From an uncultured Bacilli bacterium (GTDB lineage: Bacteria; Bacillota_I; Bacilli_A; RF39; UBA660): DNA of 8,814 bases. This document shows, piece after piece, positions 1-6,594 of the stretch; within the stretch, counting starts at the first letter, position 1; every line of letters begins with the position of its first letter. Location of the stretch: contig CAKPHZ010000036.1 in NCBI GenBank assembly GCA_934162265.1, positions 1 through 8,814 of the forward strand, in the 5' to 3' direction. The translations under genes were made by a program, and so were the position numbers. The notes under the pieces were generated by a model, which was given only the letters and a program-made list of their open reading frames with translations, did no database searches and was not told where the DNA came from.

Positions 1-86
1 TTCACCTGTACCCATACCGAACACAGAAGTTAAGCACTTTAACGCCGACGATAGCAGAATATGCAAAAATAGGAAATTGCCAATAT
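1..86 (+). rRNA. rrf: 5S ribosomal RNA, 3' portion (5' end outside window)
   Basis: The sequence follows the 5S rRNA consensus. The universal loop core CCGAACACAGAAGTTAAGC is present at about 17-35, followed by CGCCGA and then the TAGG-AA-TTGCCA 3' arm at about 70-83. Roughly the first 30 nt of the gene lie before the window, and the exact 3' end (84-88) is an estimate. The gene runs on the plus strand and is followed within 10 nt by an intrinsic terminator, so it is the last gene of an rRNA operon. It is AT-enriched compared with model Bacilli (for example in the CACTTTAACG and GCAAAAATAGG segments), in line with the low-GC genome. Confidence 0.95.
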
Positions 87-94
87 TTTTTTAT

Positions 95-132
95 GCCCAA
101 AAGTAGTTAATATCTATAATTGGGCTTTTTTA
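95..132 (+). terminator. rRNA operon intrinsic terminator
   Basis: GCCCAA (95-100) pairs with TTGGGC (120-125), and a T-rich tract starts at 126. It sits just after the 5S 3' end and should end the rrn transcript. The loop is long (19 nt), so folding may be less tidy than in a typical terminator. Confidence 0.75.
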
Positions 133-209
133 TATATTAGGAAATTTTTCAATTAATAATATTTTATAATTACGATACCCAATAAGTAACAAAAATATAT
201 AAACACAAC

Positions 210-236
210 AAAAAGAAGAAATTGCCCCTTCTTTTT
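210..236. terminator. Bidirectional intrinsic terminator downstream of the xre-type gene
   Basis: AAAAAGAAG (210-218) and CTTCTTTTT (228-236) form a 9-bp stem around a 9-nt loop. The A and T runs at its ends provide a U-tract in either direction. It lies about 105 bp beyond the stop of the minus-strand regulator gene and would also catch read-through from the rRNA operon. The rest of 133-340 is AT-rich and I see no gene in it. Confidence 0.6.
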
Positions 237-340
237 AAAATTATTTATTATAGTGTTATTTTTCCTTATAAATATAATGATATCCTTTTGTACCAACATA
301 GTCCATTGGTACTATTTTTTATTAAAAGAAAAAATATCAA

Positions 341-562
341 TCAAACAATTGATACTTTATTTTTTGTTACAATTTCCTCTTTAATAATTTTAACAATATC
401 CTTATCCCTAATTTGTAAAAGCAAAACGATTTTCTGAAATAATTCAATACTAGGATTACTCTCAAAGTTTTCAATTCGTTGCAAATGCCTAGTACTAATA
501 TCTAGTAATTCACTTAATTCCTCTTGAGAATAATTTCTTAAAATTCTGTACTTTTTAATCAT
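341..562 (-). CDS. Small Xre-family helix-turn-helix regulator (73 aa)
   Basis: A short DNA-binding protein made almost only of one HTH_3/Cro-C1 domain (about residues 5-58). The core is SQEELSELLDISTRHLQRIE, with the usual helix 2-turn-helix 3 spacing and the following N-S-I-E-L segment. A basic tail of about 15 residues follows, and there is no sensor or dimerisation domain. The ATG at 562 is preceded by GGGTGAT about 6 nt upstream, an acceptable Shine-Dalgarno match; the stop is TGA. The gene is divergent from the 742-aa surface protein gene. Three copies of a 13-bp dyad lie in the 156-bp gap: one lies 12-24 bp before this start and overlaps a possible -10 (CATAAT, 584-579 on the minus strand), and another covers the -35 of the divergent promoter. 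From this I infer that the protein represses itself and controls the neighbour. The family assignment is secure; target and inducer are inference. Confidence 0.85.
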   Translation of the reverse strand: MIKKYRILRNYSQEELSELLDISTRHLQRIENFESNPSIELFQKIVLLLQIRDKDIVKIIKEEIVTKNKVSIV

Positions 563-573
563 TCAATCACCCA

Positions 574-586
574 GACATATTATGTC
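574..586. promoter_or_regulatory. Operator candidate O1 (13-bp dyad)
   Basis: GACATATTATGTC, a perfect 6-1-6 palindrome next to the regulator start. It overlaps a possible -10 of the minus-strand gene. It shares GACA....GTC with O2 and O3. Confidence 0.6.
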
Positions 587-608
587 ATTTTGCAAAGCTA
601 AATTCCAC

Positions 609-621
609 GACACAAAAAGTC
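609..621. promoter_or_regulatory. Operator candidate O2 (13-bp dyad, degenerate)
   Basis: GACACAAAAAGTC keeps the GAC...GTC ends and the GACAC half-site found in O3 but loses inner symmetry. It lies midway in the divergent gap, with its centre 35 bp from O1 and 25 bp from O3. Confidence 0.5.
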
Positions 622-631
622 ATTATTTACC

Positions 632-660
632 TTGACACGAAATGTCGCCTATTTTATAAT
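632..660 (+). promoter_or_regulatory. Consensus sigma-A promoter for the 742-aa surface protein gene
   Basis: TTGACA (632-637), a 17-bp spacer and TATAAT (655-660): a perfect match to the housekeeping consensus. Transcription should begin near 667 and give a leader of about 50 nt. A promoter this strong with an operator on its -35 fits a gene kept off by a repressor and strongly expressed when released. A second TATAAT at 661-666 has no matching -35. Confidence 0.8.
634..646. promoter_or_regulatory. Operator candidate O3 overlapping the -35 box
   Basis: GACACGAAATGTC. Its first four bases are the last four of the TTGACA -35 hexamer (632-637), so a protein bound here should block RNA polymerase at the surface-protein promoter. 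Confidence 0.6.
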
Positions 661-718
661 TATAATAGATGATGAATAAACTGTAAAAAAATGGAAATAA
701 TGAAAATAAGGTGATTAA

Positions 719-2947
719 ATGAAAAAAGGGAAATATATCTTTATAATAATATTATTTGTATATGCTATTTTAATCACTAGTGGAACCTATGCTTATCTAT
801 ATGCAGAAGATAGTAATACAAATACATTTGCTGGGAATATGTCAACAGCAAATGTAGATTTAGAAGTAAGTAGGGTTACACCTTCAGAAAAAAACGGCAC
901 ATCTAGATTAGTTCCATTATTAGATGCTGCACTAAAAAATGCTTTAAAAGGAAATGGAGGAGTATCCAGCTGTGTTGACGCAAACAAAAACGTTTCCTGT
1001 GAAGTTTATAAAATAACACTTAAAAATACTGGCAAATCAACTTTAAAATTAACAGGAACCATTACCCTTGTTGCTAGTGGAGCAAATAATATTTATCAAA
1101 ATTTAAAATGGGAATTACTTGATAATGCAACAACTAGAAAAATTGAATACAAAACAAATGGTATAGAAAGAGCCACTTTAGAAAAAAACTTTTCCATTAT
1201 CCCAAATGAAACAAAAGAATATTATATTGCCTTATGGATTAGTGAAAATGGAAAAGATCAAAGAAAAACAGACATGGGGGTATATGGAGGACTAGTAGAA
1301 TTTAACTCAAGTAATGGAACTGGGACAACCGCAACATTTGGAGACTTTGACAGTGATTATTGTACAAATAATGGAATAACAAAACTAAGTGATTGTTTAT
1401 TAATAACAGACAAATATGCTAGCAGCGTAGAAAAAGCTAAAGAAGAAATCAAAACAAGAGTAGCTAATTTTAATGAAACATCTCCATTAATTTCCTATAC
1501 TCAAACGAGTACCTTAAATTTATCAGGAAGTAACTTAGTAAGTGCTACAGATAAAATATATTTTGGTACAAGTTATACATTTAATACAAGTACAGGACAA
1601 TATAGTATTTCTAATACAACTAGAACAAACATGACAGATAATTTATCTACAAGTAATAAAAAGTATTACACCTGTGTTAAAAACATCATTGAACCTTGTA
1701 ATACAATGTATGTAATTTATTCTGCAACTAGTACTACCTCTAATGGAACAACAACATATAAAGCAACAAAAGTAGATCAATATAGTTCAACAAAAGAGAT
1801 AGTAAATTTATCTAGTAGTGGATTATATGAAGCTAGTGATGATTATGGCGAAAGTTATTATTACAGAGGAAGAATATTTAATAACTATGTTTCATTTGCA
1901 GGATATATATGGAGAATTGTTCGAATTAACGGAGATGGAAGTATTAGAATGATTTATTCAGGAACATCTACCACAGATACAGGAACAAAAACATCCATAG
2001 GAACCTCAGCATTTAATACTGATCCTTATGATACGGCTTATTTAGGATATAAGTATGGATTAGACAAGACCTACCAAGAAACCACCGCGACTAACTTATA
2101 TTATAATAATATAAATGCTAATACCAATTATTATTTTGCCGATTCTTATACCAAAAATGACGCGACAAAGAAATTATCATTATCAGGGAATATAACAAAT
2201 GGAACCTTGGAAAATGTTTGGGGAAGTAATAGTAGCAATTATAAATACACATGTTTTAGTACCTCTCAAACAGGAACTTGTACAACATTAGTAGAAATAG
2301 CCTCTTATGTAAATATAGGCCGAGTAAAAGTCAAAGCATATCATTCTTACCTTTCTAAAAGTTATGAATCAACTTATACAGATGAACATGATAGTACAAT
2401 CAAAACAAAAATAGATAATTGGTATAAAATCAATATTCAAGATAAGGGATATTCAAAATATCTAGCAGATAATATATTTTGTAATGATAGAAGCATTGCT
2501 TTAGGAGATGGCTTTACTTTAAATAGCACTACCTATTATGGTTCTTATCAAAGAAATCACACACATAAAACACCTTCTTATAAATGTCCAAGAAAAGTGG
2601 ATCAATTTACTGTATCTAGTACTTCAACATTAGGAAATGGAGAATTAACCTATCCAGTAGGGTTATTAACCGCGGATGAAGTTGCATATGCTGGAGGAAA
2701 ATACGGATACAACAACAGAGAATATTATCTTGCAACAGGACAGAGTTACTGGATTGGCTCACCGTCCGGCTTTATTTCCAATTATGCCTTTGCGCACGGT
2801 TGGAGCGTCTACCCATCGGGGGAACTATTTTCTTTGTCTTGGATGTCGTCTTCGTTCGGTGTCCGCCCAGTTATCAATCTAAAAGCCAATAACCAAATTA
2901 CAGAAGGAAATGGAACTTCTGCTAATCCTTATATTATTTCAAAATAA
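719..2947 (+). CDS. Large secreted/surface protein with C-terminal lectin-like variable domain (742 aa)
   Basis: The ATG at 719 has GGTGATT 3 nt upstream. Residues 1-28 are a basic N-terminus plus a hydrophobic signal or anchor segment ending in TYAYLYAED, which resembles the SipW-dependent (TasA/camelysin-type) exported proteins. Residues about 35-197 look like the matching beta-rich domain (ITLKNTGKSTLKLTG; then VYGGLVEF). Residues 205-260 hold a KLSDCLLITDKYASSVEKAK segment. Residues about 369-415 hold a conserved block, YYYRGRIFNNYVSFAGYIWR followed by IVRINGDGSIRMIYSG, which I associate with uncharacterised gut-Firmicutes surface proteins. Residues about 640-721 run from LTYPVGLLTADEVAYAGGKY to YWIGSPSG and end in GVRPVINL, like the last part of a C-type-lectin/FGE-like fold. 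The tail is GNGTSANPYIISK. There is no LPXTG motif, so it is either released or held by the N-terminal helix. Codons for residues 679-718 differ sharply in composition from the rest (see the tract at 2751-2870). A role in binding a host, phage or cell-surface ligand is plausible but not shown. Confidence 0.85.
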   Translation: MKKGKYIFIIILFVYAILITSGTYAYLYAEDSNTNTFAGNMSTANVDLEVSRVTPSEKNGTSRLVPLLDAALKNALKGNGGVSSCVDANKNVSCEVYKITLKNTGKSTLKLTGTITLVASGANNIYQNLKWELLDNATTRKIEYKTNGIERATLEKNFSIIPNETKEYYIALWISENGKDQRKTDMGVYGGLVEFNSSNGTGTTATFGDFDSDYCTNNGITKLSDCLLITDKYASSVEKAKEEIKTRVANFNETSPLISYTQTSTLNLSGSNLVSATDKIYFGTSYTFNTSTGQYSISNTTRTNMTDNLSTSNKKYYTCVKNIIEPCNTMYVIYSATSTTSNGTTTYKATKVDQYSSTKEIVNLSSSGLYEASDDYGESYYYRGRIFNNYVSFAGYIWRIVRINGDGSIRMIYSGTSTTDTGTKTSIGTSAFNTDPYDTAYLGYKYGLDKTYQETTATNLYYNNINANTNYYFADSYTKNDATKKLSLSGNITNGTLENVWGSNSSNYKYTCFSTSQTGTCTTLVEIASYVNIGRVKVKAYHSYLSKSYESTYTDEHDSTIKTKIDNWYKINIQDKGYSKYLADNIFCNDRSIALGDGFTLNSTTYYGSYQRNHTHKTPSYKCPRKVDQFTVSSTSTLGNGELTYPVGLLTADEVAYAGGKYGYNNREYYLATGQSYWIGSPSGFISNYAFAHGWSVYPSGELFSLSWMSSSFGVRPVINLKANNQITEGNGTSANPYIISK
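2751..2870 (+). other. Adenine-depleted, GC-rich tract: candidate DGR variable repeat
   Basis: Counted by hand: 64/120 G+C (53%) and 15/120 A (12.5%). The preceding 120 bases have 47/120 G+C and 45/120 A, and A again dominates just after 2880. The tract codes for residues 679-718 of the surface protein, ending in GVRPV. It contains no Lys, one Asn and ten Ser, with Trp, Tyr, Phe and Gly common, though the protein elsewhere is rich in Asn and Lys. It uses codons rare in this window, such as CGC and three TCG. In DGRs, adenines of a template repeat are randomised as it is copied into the 3' end of a lectin-fold gene; loss of A over this stretch is the expected trace. The GC-rich end (about 2859-2879) would be the initiation-of-mutagenic-homology element. 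The composition is seen; the DGR interpretation is inference. Cassette recombination or foreign origin are alternatives. Confidence 0.5.
2901..2921 (+). other. Hairpin just downstream of the candidate variable repeat
   Basis: CAGAAG (2901-2906) and CTTCTG (2916-2921) form a 6-bp stem with a 9-nt loop, about 30 bp beyond the A-poor tract. DGR target genes often carry a hairpin or cruciform close downstream of the variable repeat. Here the stem is shorter and the loop larger than usual, and the bases also encode the TEGNGT motif, so it may be incidental. Confidence 0.25.
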
Positions 2948-3005
2948 TTTCTACTTAACTAATTAACAATAGATTAAATAGTTAATTAACAAATTTATTA
3001 TCAAT

Positions 3006-3027
3006 GAAGATTTATTCTTCTTTTTTT
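3006..3027 (+). terminator. Intrinsic terminator after the surface protein gene
   Basis: GAAGA (3006-3010), loop TTTAT, TCTTC (3016-3020), followed by seven T. The stem is weak but the U-tract is good. It lies 59 bp past the stop codon, before the serine hydrolase promoter, so the surface protein gene is probably monocistronic. Confidence 0.55.
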
Positions 3028-3123
3028 GTGCGATAATTTATAATAGTATAAACTTATTTTAAATATTTATATCTAATTATAATTAATGATTTTAATTAAA
3101 TTTTATTAATTATTTAATTAATA

Positions 3124-3152
3124 ATGACATTTTTATAAACATTTGATAAAAT
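3124..3152 (+). promoter_or_regulatory. Promoter for the serine hydrolase gene
   Basis: ATGACA (3124-3129), a 17-bp spacer, TAAAAT (3147-3152): each hexamer matches consensus at 5 of 6 positions. This gives a leader of about 20 nt. The AT-only stretch just upstream (about 3040-3123) includes a perfect palindrome at 3103-3124 abutting the -35. Confidence 0.55.
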
Positions 3153-3178
3153 ACCTATAAAGTAGGTGAATACATAAA

Positions 3179-4243
3179 ATGAAAAAAATATTTAAAACTT
3201 TAAATTCATTATCAAAAAAAATAATTAATCAATATACATTAGCAATTTTAGTAATATGTTTATTTATCAGTTTATTAAATGTAAGCACTGGATATCGTGA
3301 AGAATTATTAAAACAAGAACAGCAAATGATGTATGAAAAAAAGAATCCAATAGGTATTACAACTTATCAAGAAAAGAAATCTAAACTAATTGAAGATAGT
3401 GCGATCGAAACACAAATATCTTGTTACCAAACAACAAATACTGAAGAATTAAAAAATACAGTAGTTGGAGAATATATATCTAAATTAAATCAATTATTTC
3501 AAAGTAATAACAATTATTTTTCTTTTTTATATCAAGATTTATATAGTGGATACACAGTATCTTACAACGAAGAATCCCCAATATTTACAGCAAGTACAAT
3601 TAAAGCACCTGCTATGATATATTTGTATGAAGAAGCAAGTAAAGGAAAAATAAATTTAAATGAAAAATTAACTTATACTAGCAATTTTTATAGTGGTGGC
3701 AGTGGTATTTTACAAACCAAACCAGTTGGGACAAGTTATACAATAGAACAATTAATACAATACTCTATTCATGACAGTGACAACATTGCCTATCGAATGT
3801 TAATGAACCACTATGGAAGAAAAAACATTCTAAATTATTGGCAAAATTTAGGAACAAAAAATATATATACTTTAGATACTATTTGGGGAGTAACAAGTGC
3901 TAAAGATGCTTCTATTTATATGAAAGAAATGTATCGCTTTTCCAAAGAAAATAATACTTACGGGAAAAGATTATTACAGTATTTTAAGAAAGCAGAATGG
4001 AAACTAATTACTAACAAAGATGGAACATTTAATACTGCAAACAAAGGTGGATGGAGTGGAACTGCAATTCATGATGTTGCAATAGTTTTTGAAAAAAATC
4101 CATACCTACTAATTATTATGAGTAATACTGGAGAAAGCGATTATCAATATCTTTTTCAAACAACCAGTAAATTAGTAGGACAAATGCATGAAGAGTATTG
4201 GAAATACAAAGTTCAAAAATGTACTTCAATTAATCTATACTAA
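3179..4243 (+). CDS. Membrane-anchored class A beta-lactamase-fold serine hydrolase (354 aa)
   Basis: The ATG at 3179 follows TAGGTG 10 nt upstream. Residues about 19-37 form one hydrophobic N-terminal segment (LAILVICLFISLL) with basic residues before it, so the enzyme faces outside. C27 is not in a lipobox. A linker of about 60 polar residues leads to a beta-lactamase2/transpeptidase-like domain (about 110-340). It has S139-T-I-K142 (the SxxK nucleophile motif), S200-D-N (the SDN loop) and K289-G-G (in place of KTG). Spacing and order match class A enzymes. The omega-loop ExxLN signature with the deacylating Glu is not visible: the equivalent stretch reads LDTIWGVTSAKD (about 232-243). The protein is therefore more likely a cell-wall or peptide hydrolase, or a slow penicillin-binding protein, than an efficient beta-lactamase. 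It stands alone under its own promoter, and the next gene is convergent. The fold is confident; the substrate is unknown. Confidence 0.85.
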   Translation: MKKIFKTLNSLSKKIINQYTLAILVICLFISLLNVSTGYREELLKQEQQMMYEKKNPIGITTYQEKKSKLIEDSAIETQISCYQTTNTEELKNTVVGEYISKLNQLFQSNNNYFSFLYQDLYSGYTVSYNEESPIFTASTIKAPAMIYLYEEASKGKINLNEKLTYTSNFYSGGSGILQTKPVGTSYTIEQLIQYSIHDSDNIAYRMLMNHYGRKNILNYWQNLGTKNIYTLDTIWGVTSAKDASIYMKEMYRFSKENNTYGKRLLQYFKKAEWKLITNKDGTFNTANKGGWSGTAIHDVAIVFEKNPYLLIIMSNTGESDYQYLFQTTSKLVGQMHEEYWKYKVQKCTSINLY

Positions 4244-4333
4244 TATTAGTAAATAAATTTAGATAAAAAGAATTTTTTAAGAAGTATTTTAATATAAGTA
4301 TAATCAGAAAAAATCTTTCTAATTTAAATTTAT

Positions 4334-5266
4334 TTAAAAGAATAATAAATATAAAAAATAAACAATCAATCCAGATAATAAAGCATGAATAATTCTGGCA
4401 AAAAAGAATGGTAAATAGGAAATATCCGTATCAGCAATTTGAGACAATACTTGCAAATGTACGGATAATCCCCCAAAAGATAGAAACATAGTAGTAATAA
4501 CTATCTTGTAAATAGCAGAAATTGGGAGTAAACTAAGTTCTTTGATTCCCATTGTCATTTCTAATATTCCTTTTAAAATTGTACCAGGATAAGCTGAAAG
4601 ATGTAAAGCTTGAATAATTAAAGAAGAAATAATCAAAAAAGAAGTCAAAGTCCCTAAAATTAACAGCAAAGTATCAATAGCATTCTTTATAGATTTAACA
4701 AATAAAAAACTAAAATTTTGACTTTTTTCATTGGTAAGAGTATAATTCGAACTAGGGGTATTATATTTTCTAAAGAATAGTCCAATAAGAATATTCCCCA
4801 TAAAATGACTAAATAAAATAATTCCACCATATCTTTCTTGATGTAAAAAAAATACTGATACAGTAGATAAAATAAAGATAGGATTAGAAAAATGTGTAAA
4901 AGTAAGAATATGTTCAGCTTCTTTTCTACTAATTAGATGTAAATCATAATAACACCTAGTATTCCTAGCATTACTAGGAAACCCACCAATACAAGAAAGA
5001 AAAAAAATAGTAACAGCATTTTCACTAACACAAAACAATTTACAAAAAGCATTTTTAATTACTTTAGGAATATAATTAGTAACATGATATTGAATTAAAA
5101 TATCAGAAATAACAAAAAAAGGAAACATAGTAGGAATAAGAGAAGTAACCCACAAATGAAGAGAATAAGCAATTGTATTAGATACCAATATTTTATGAAC
5201 AAAAACTTCTACTAAAATAATAAGAAAAGAGAAAATAATGCATAAATTTAAAATATTTTTTTTCAT
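4334..5266 (-). CDS. ylbJ: YlbJ-like polytopic membrane protein (nucleoside-recognition/Gate family)
   Basis: 310 residues, mostly hydrophobic, with perhaps eight membrane segments. Family landmarks are LWVTSLIPTMFPFFVISDIL (residues 38-57), GGFPSNAR (94-101, matching the GYPSGAK of YlbJ), EAEHILTFTHFSNPIFIL (116-133), LEMTMGIKEL (235-244) and FGGLSVHLQV (264-273). These follow YlbJ in the correct order. B. subtilis YlbJ is roughly 400 aa and needed for proper spore formation; this copy is shorter, mainly through compact loops. Its role in an organism whose sporulation status is unknown is unclear. The gene is divergent from ylbL, and in B. subtilis ylbJ and ylbL also sit close together, which supports the call. 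The ATG at 5266 has no clear Shine-Dalgarno; TATACT at 5277-5272 (minus strand) is close enough to suggest a very short leader. I see no convincing terminator in 4244-4333, which it shares with the convergent hydrolase gene. Confidence 0.8.
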   Translation of the reverse strand: MKKNILNLCIIFSFLIILVEVFVHKILVSNTIAYSLHLWVTSLIPTMFPFFVISDILIQYHVTNYIPKVIKNAFCKLFCVSENAVTIFFLSCIGGFPSNARNTRCYYDLHLISRKEAEHILTFTHFSNPIFILSTVSVFFLHQERYGGIILFSHFMGNILIGLFFRKYNTPSSNYTLTNEKSQNFSFLFVKSIKNAIDTLLLILGTLTSFLIISSLIIQALHLSAYPGTILKGILEMTMGIKELSLLPISAIYKIVITTMFLSFGGLSVHLQVLSQIADTDISYLPFFFARIIHALLSGLIVYFLYLLFF

Positions 5267-5311
5267 AGTAAAGTATATGTATAAAGGATAATATTAGAAA
5301 GGTGATCTTAG

Positions 5312-6304
5312 ATGAAAGATAAGTTTTTAACAAGAATAAAAGAAGATAAGTTTTATATCATTGCATTAATCATATTAATTGCAATTTTTAATATTAAATT
5401 ACCATATTATGTTAATGCTCCAGGAGGAACAATAAATATTAAAGATAGAATTGAATATAAGGAAAAACCAAATTATAAAGGAAGTTTAAATATGTTATAT
5501 GTAACAGAATATGTAGCATCTATTCCTTTCTATTTATTATCTTATGTAGTACCAGATTGGGATTTAGAAAGTATCACAGAAAGTCAAGTATCTAGTAACG
5601 AAAGTGTTAAACAAATTAATATAAGAAATAAAGTAATGTTAGAAAACTCCATCAATAATGCAAAATATGTAGCATATAAAGCAGCAAACAAAAAAGTAGA
5701 AATTGAAAACATGAAATATATTGTAGTAGGCGTAACAGAAGAAAATAATTTACAAATAGGAGATGAAATATTAGAGGTAGAAAACCATTCTATCGAAAAT
5801 TTAGAAAGTATTCGAACCGAAATTAATCAAAAGAATAAAAATGATCAAATTCACTTCAAAATAAAAAGAAATGGAAAAGAAATAAACGTAAAATCCACAA
5901 TTAAAGAAAAAGATGGAAAAAAAGAATTGGGAGTTGTTATTTTAACAAACTATTCCTTAAAAACAGATCCTCAAATCAAACTAAAGTTTAAATCCAGTGA
6001 AAGTGGGGCATCAGGAGGATTAATGATGTCTTTAAGTATTTATAGTGCCATTAGTGGAAAAGATATTTTAAAAGGAAGAAATATCGCTGGTACAGGAACA
6101 ATCGACATAGAAGGAAATGTAGGAGAAATAGGTGGAATAAAATATAAAGTAATGGGTGCTGCAAAAAATAAAATGGATATTATCTTAGTACCTAGTGCCA
6201 ATTACAAGGAAGCAATGAAGGTTAAAAAAGAAAAAAACTACAAAATAAAAATTGTAGAAGTAAAAACCTTCCAAGACGCTATTAAGTACCTAAAAGAAAA
6301 CTAG
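5312..6304 (+). CDS. ylbL: YlbL/SepM-type PDZ and Lon-like (S16) membrane protease
   Basis: 330 residues. The start at 5312 has a very strong Shine-Dalgarno (AAAGGTGATC, 9 nt spacing). Residues about 13-29 are a single N-terminal membrane helix. They are followed by the family signature LPYYVNAPGGTINI (30-43), which places the body outside the membrane. A PDZ domain lies at about 120-205 (LQIGDEILEVENHSI). The Lon proteolytic domain occupies about 220-330: SGASGGLMMS puts the nucleophile at Ser234, IAGTGTIDIEGNVGEIGGIK leads to the general base at Lys279, and the 45-residue spacing is close to the 43 between Ser679 and Lys722 of E. coli Lon. Relatives such as SepM process secreted peptides; YlbL-type proteins cut membrane substrates. 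The substrate here is unknown. ylbJ is divergent, 45 bp away. No terminator is evident before the tyrS leader. Confidence 0.9.
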   Translation: MKDKFLTRIKEDKFYIIALIILIAIFNIKLPYYVNAPGGTINIKDRIEYKEKPNYKGSLNMLYVTEYVASIPFYLLSYVVPDWDLESITESQVSSNESVKQINIRNKVMLENSINNAKYVAYKAANKKVEIENMKYIVVGVTEENNLQIGDEILEVENHSIENLESIRTEINQKNKNDQIHFKIKRNGKEINVKSTIKEKDGKKELGVVILTNYSLKTDPQIKLKFKSSESGASGGLMMSLSIYSAISGKDILKGRNIAGTGTIDIEGNVGEIGGIKYKVMGAAKNKMDIILVPSANYKEAMKVKKEKNYKIKIVEVKTFQDAIKYLKEN

Positions 6305-6344
6305 TAATGAAAACTAAAGAATTAAGGAAAAGACTCTAGAAGTA

Positions 6345-6373
6345 TTGTTTCTAATATCAATCTATGCTATAAT
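6345..6373 (+). promoter_or_regulatory. Extended -10 promoter for the tyrS T-box transcript
   Basis: TTGTTT (6345-6350), a 17-bp spacer, TGC then TATAAT (6368-6373). The TG extension compensates for the weaker -35. Transcription should begin near 6380. Confidence 0.7.
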
Positions 6374-6379
6374 AAATTC

Positions 6380-6580
6380 ACCAAAGAAAATTAGTATTAA
6401 AAATATGACAGTAGAAAATAGAAGTTGCTAAAAAGAGAGTTAATGGTAGGTGAAAATTAACACAACACTATTTTTGAATTACCTATTTTTAGCTAATCGG
6501 GAAATACCCGTTATCAAAAGAGAGAAAGTAAGGATGGTACCGTGCATATTGCACTCCTTTAGGTGGTACCATCTTTTTTT
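6380..6580 (+). promoter_or_regulatory. T-box riboswitch, tRNA-Tyr responsive
   Basis: A leader that reads tRNA-Tyr charging and controls tyrS by transcription antitermination. The basal Stem I helix is AAAATAG (6415-6421) with CTATTTT (6483-6489). The likely specifier is TAC (Tyr) at 6480-6482, just inside that helix; TAT codons nearby leave some doubt. The apical part is GAGAGTTAATGGTAGGTG. Stem III is CGGG (6498-6501) with CCCG (6507-6510). The antiterminator pairs AAGGA (6530-6534) with TCCTT (6555-6559). It exposes the T-box bulge TGGTACC, whose TGGT matches an acceptor end with discriminator A, as tRNA-Tyr has. The competing terminator pairs GATGGTACC (6533-6541) with GGTACCATC (6565-6573), followed by seven T. 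Uncharged tRNA favours the first fold and tyrS expression. Confidence 0.93.
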
Positions 6581-6594
6581 AGGAGGAAAGAAAA

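Noticed and set aside
222..437. Plus-strand 71-codon open frame beginning with TTG
   Set aside because: It lacks a ribosome binding site, begins inside a terminator hairpin, overlaps the regulator gene on the other strand, and its hydrophobic product looks like the translation of AT-rich noncoding DNA.
669..714. Two mini open frames (5 and 7 codons) in the surface protein leader, the second ending 4 bp before the main ATG
   Set aside because: Neither has a Shine-Dalgarno sequence, and ATG and stop triplets are frequent in such AT-rich leaders, so a leader-peptide mechanism is not supported.
793..987. Minus-strand 64-codon open frame inside the surface protein gene
   Set aside because: Antisense shadow of a well-supported gene, with no ribosome binding site or family features.
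2676..2882. 68-codon open frame in another frame over the 3' end of the surface protein gene
   Set aside because: It stays open mainly because the A-poor tract contains few stop codons; there is no ribosome binding site and the main frame is clearly the coding one.
3103..3124. Perfect 22-bp AT-only palindrome (10-bp arms) next to the hydrolase -35
   Set aside because: In DNA this AT-rich, about one such palindrome per window is expected by chance, and no second copy is seen. It could still be an operator, but nothing else supports that.
4238..4251. Palindrome TACTAATATTAGTA over the serine hydrolase stop codon
   Set aside because: No T-run follows, so it is not a convincing terminator, and it is all weak pairs apart from one G-C.
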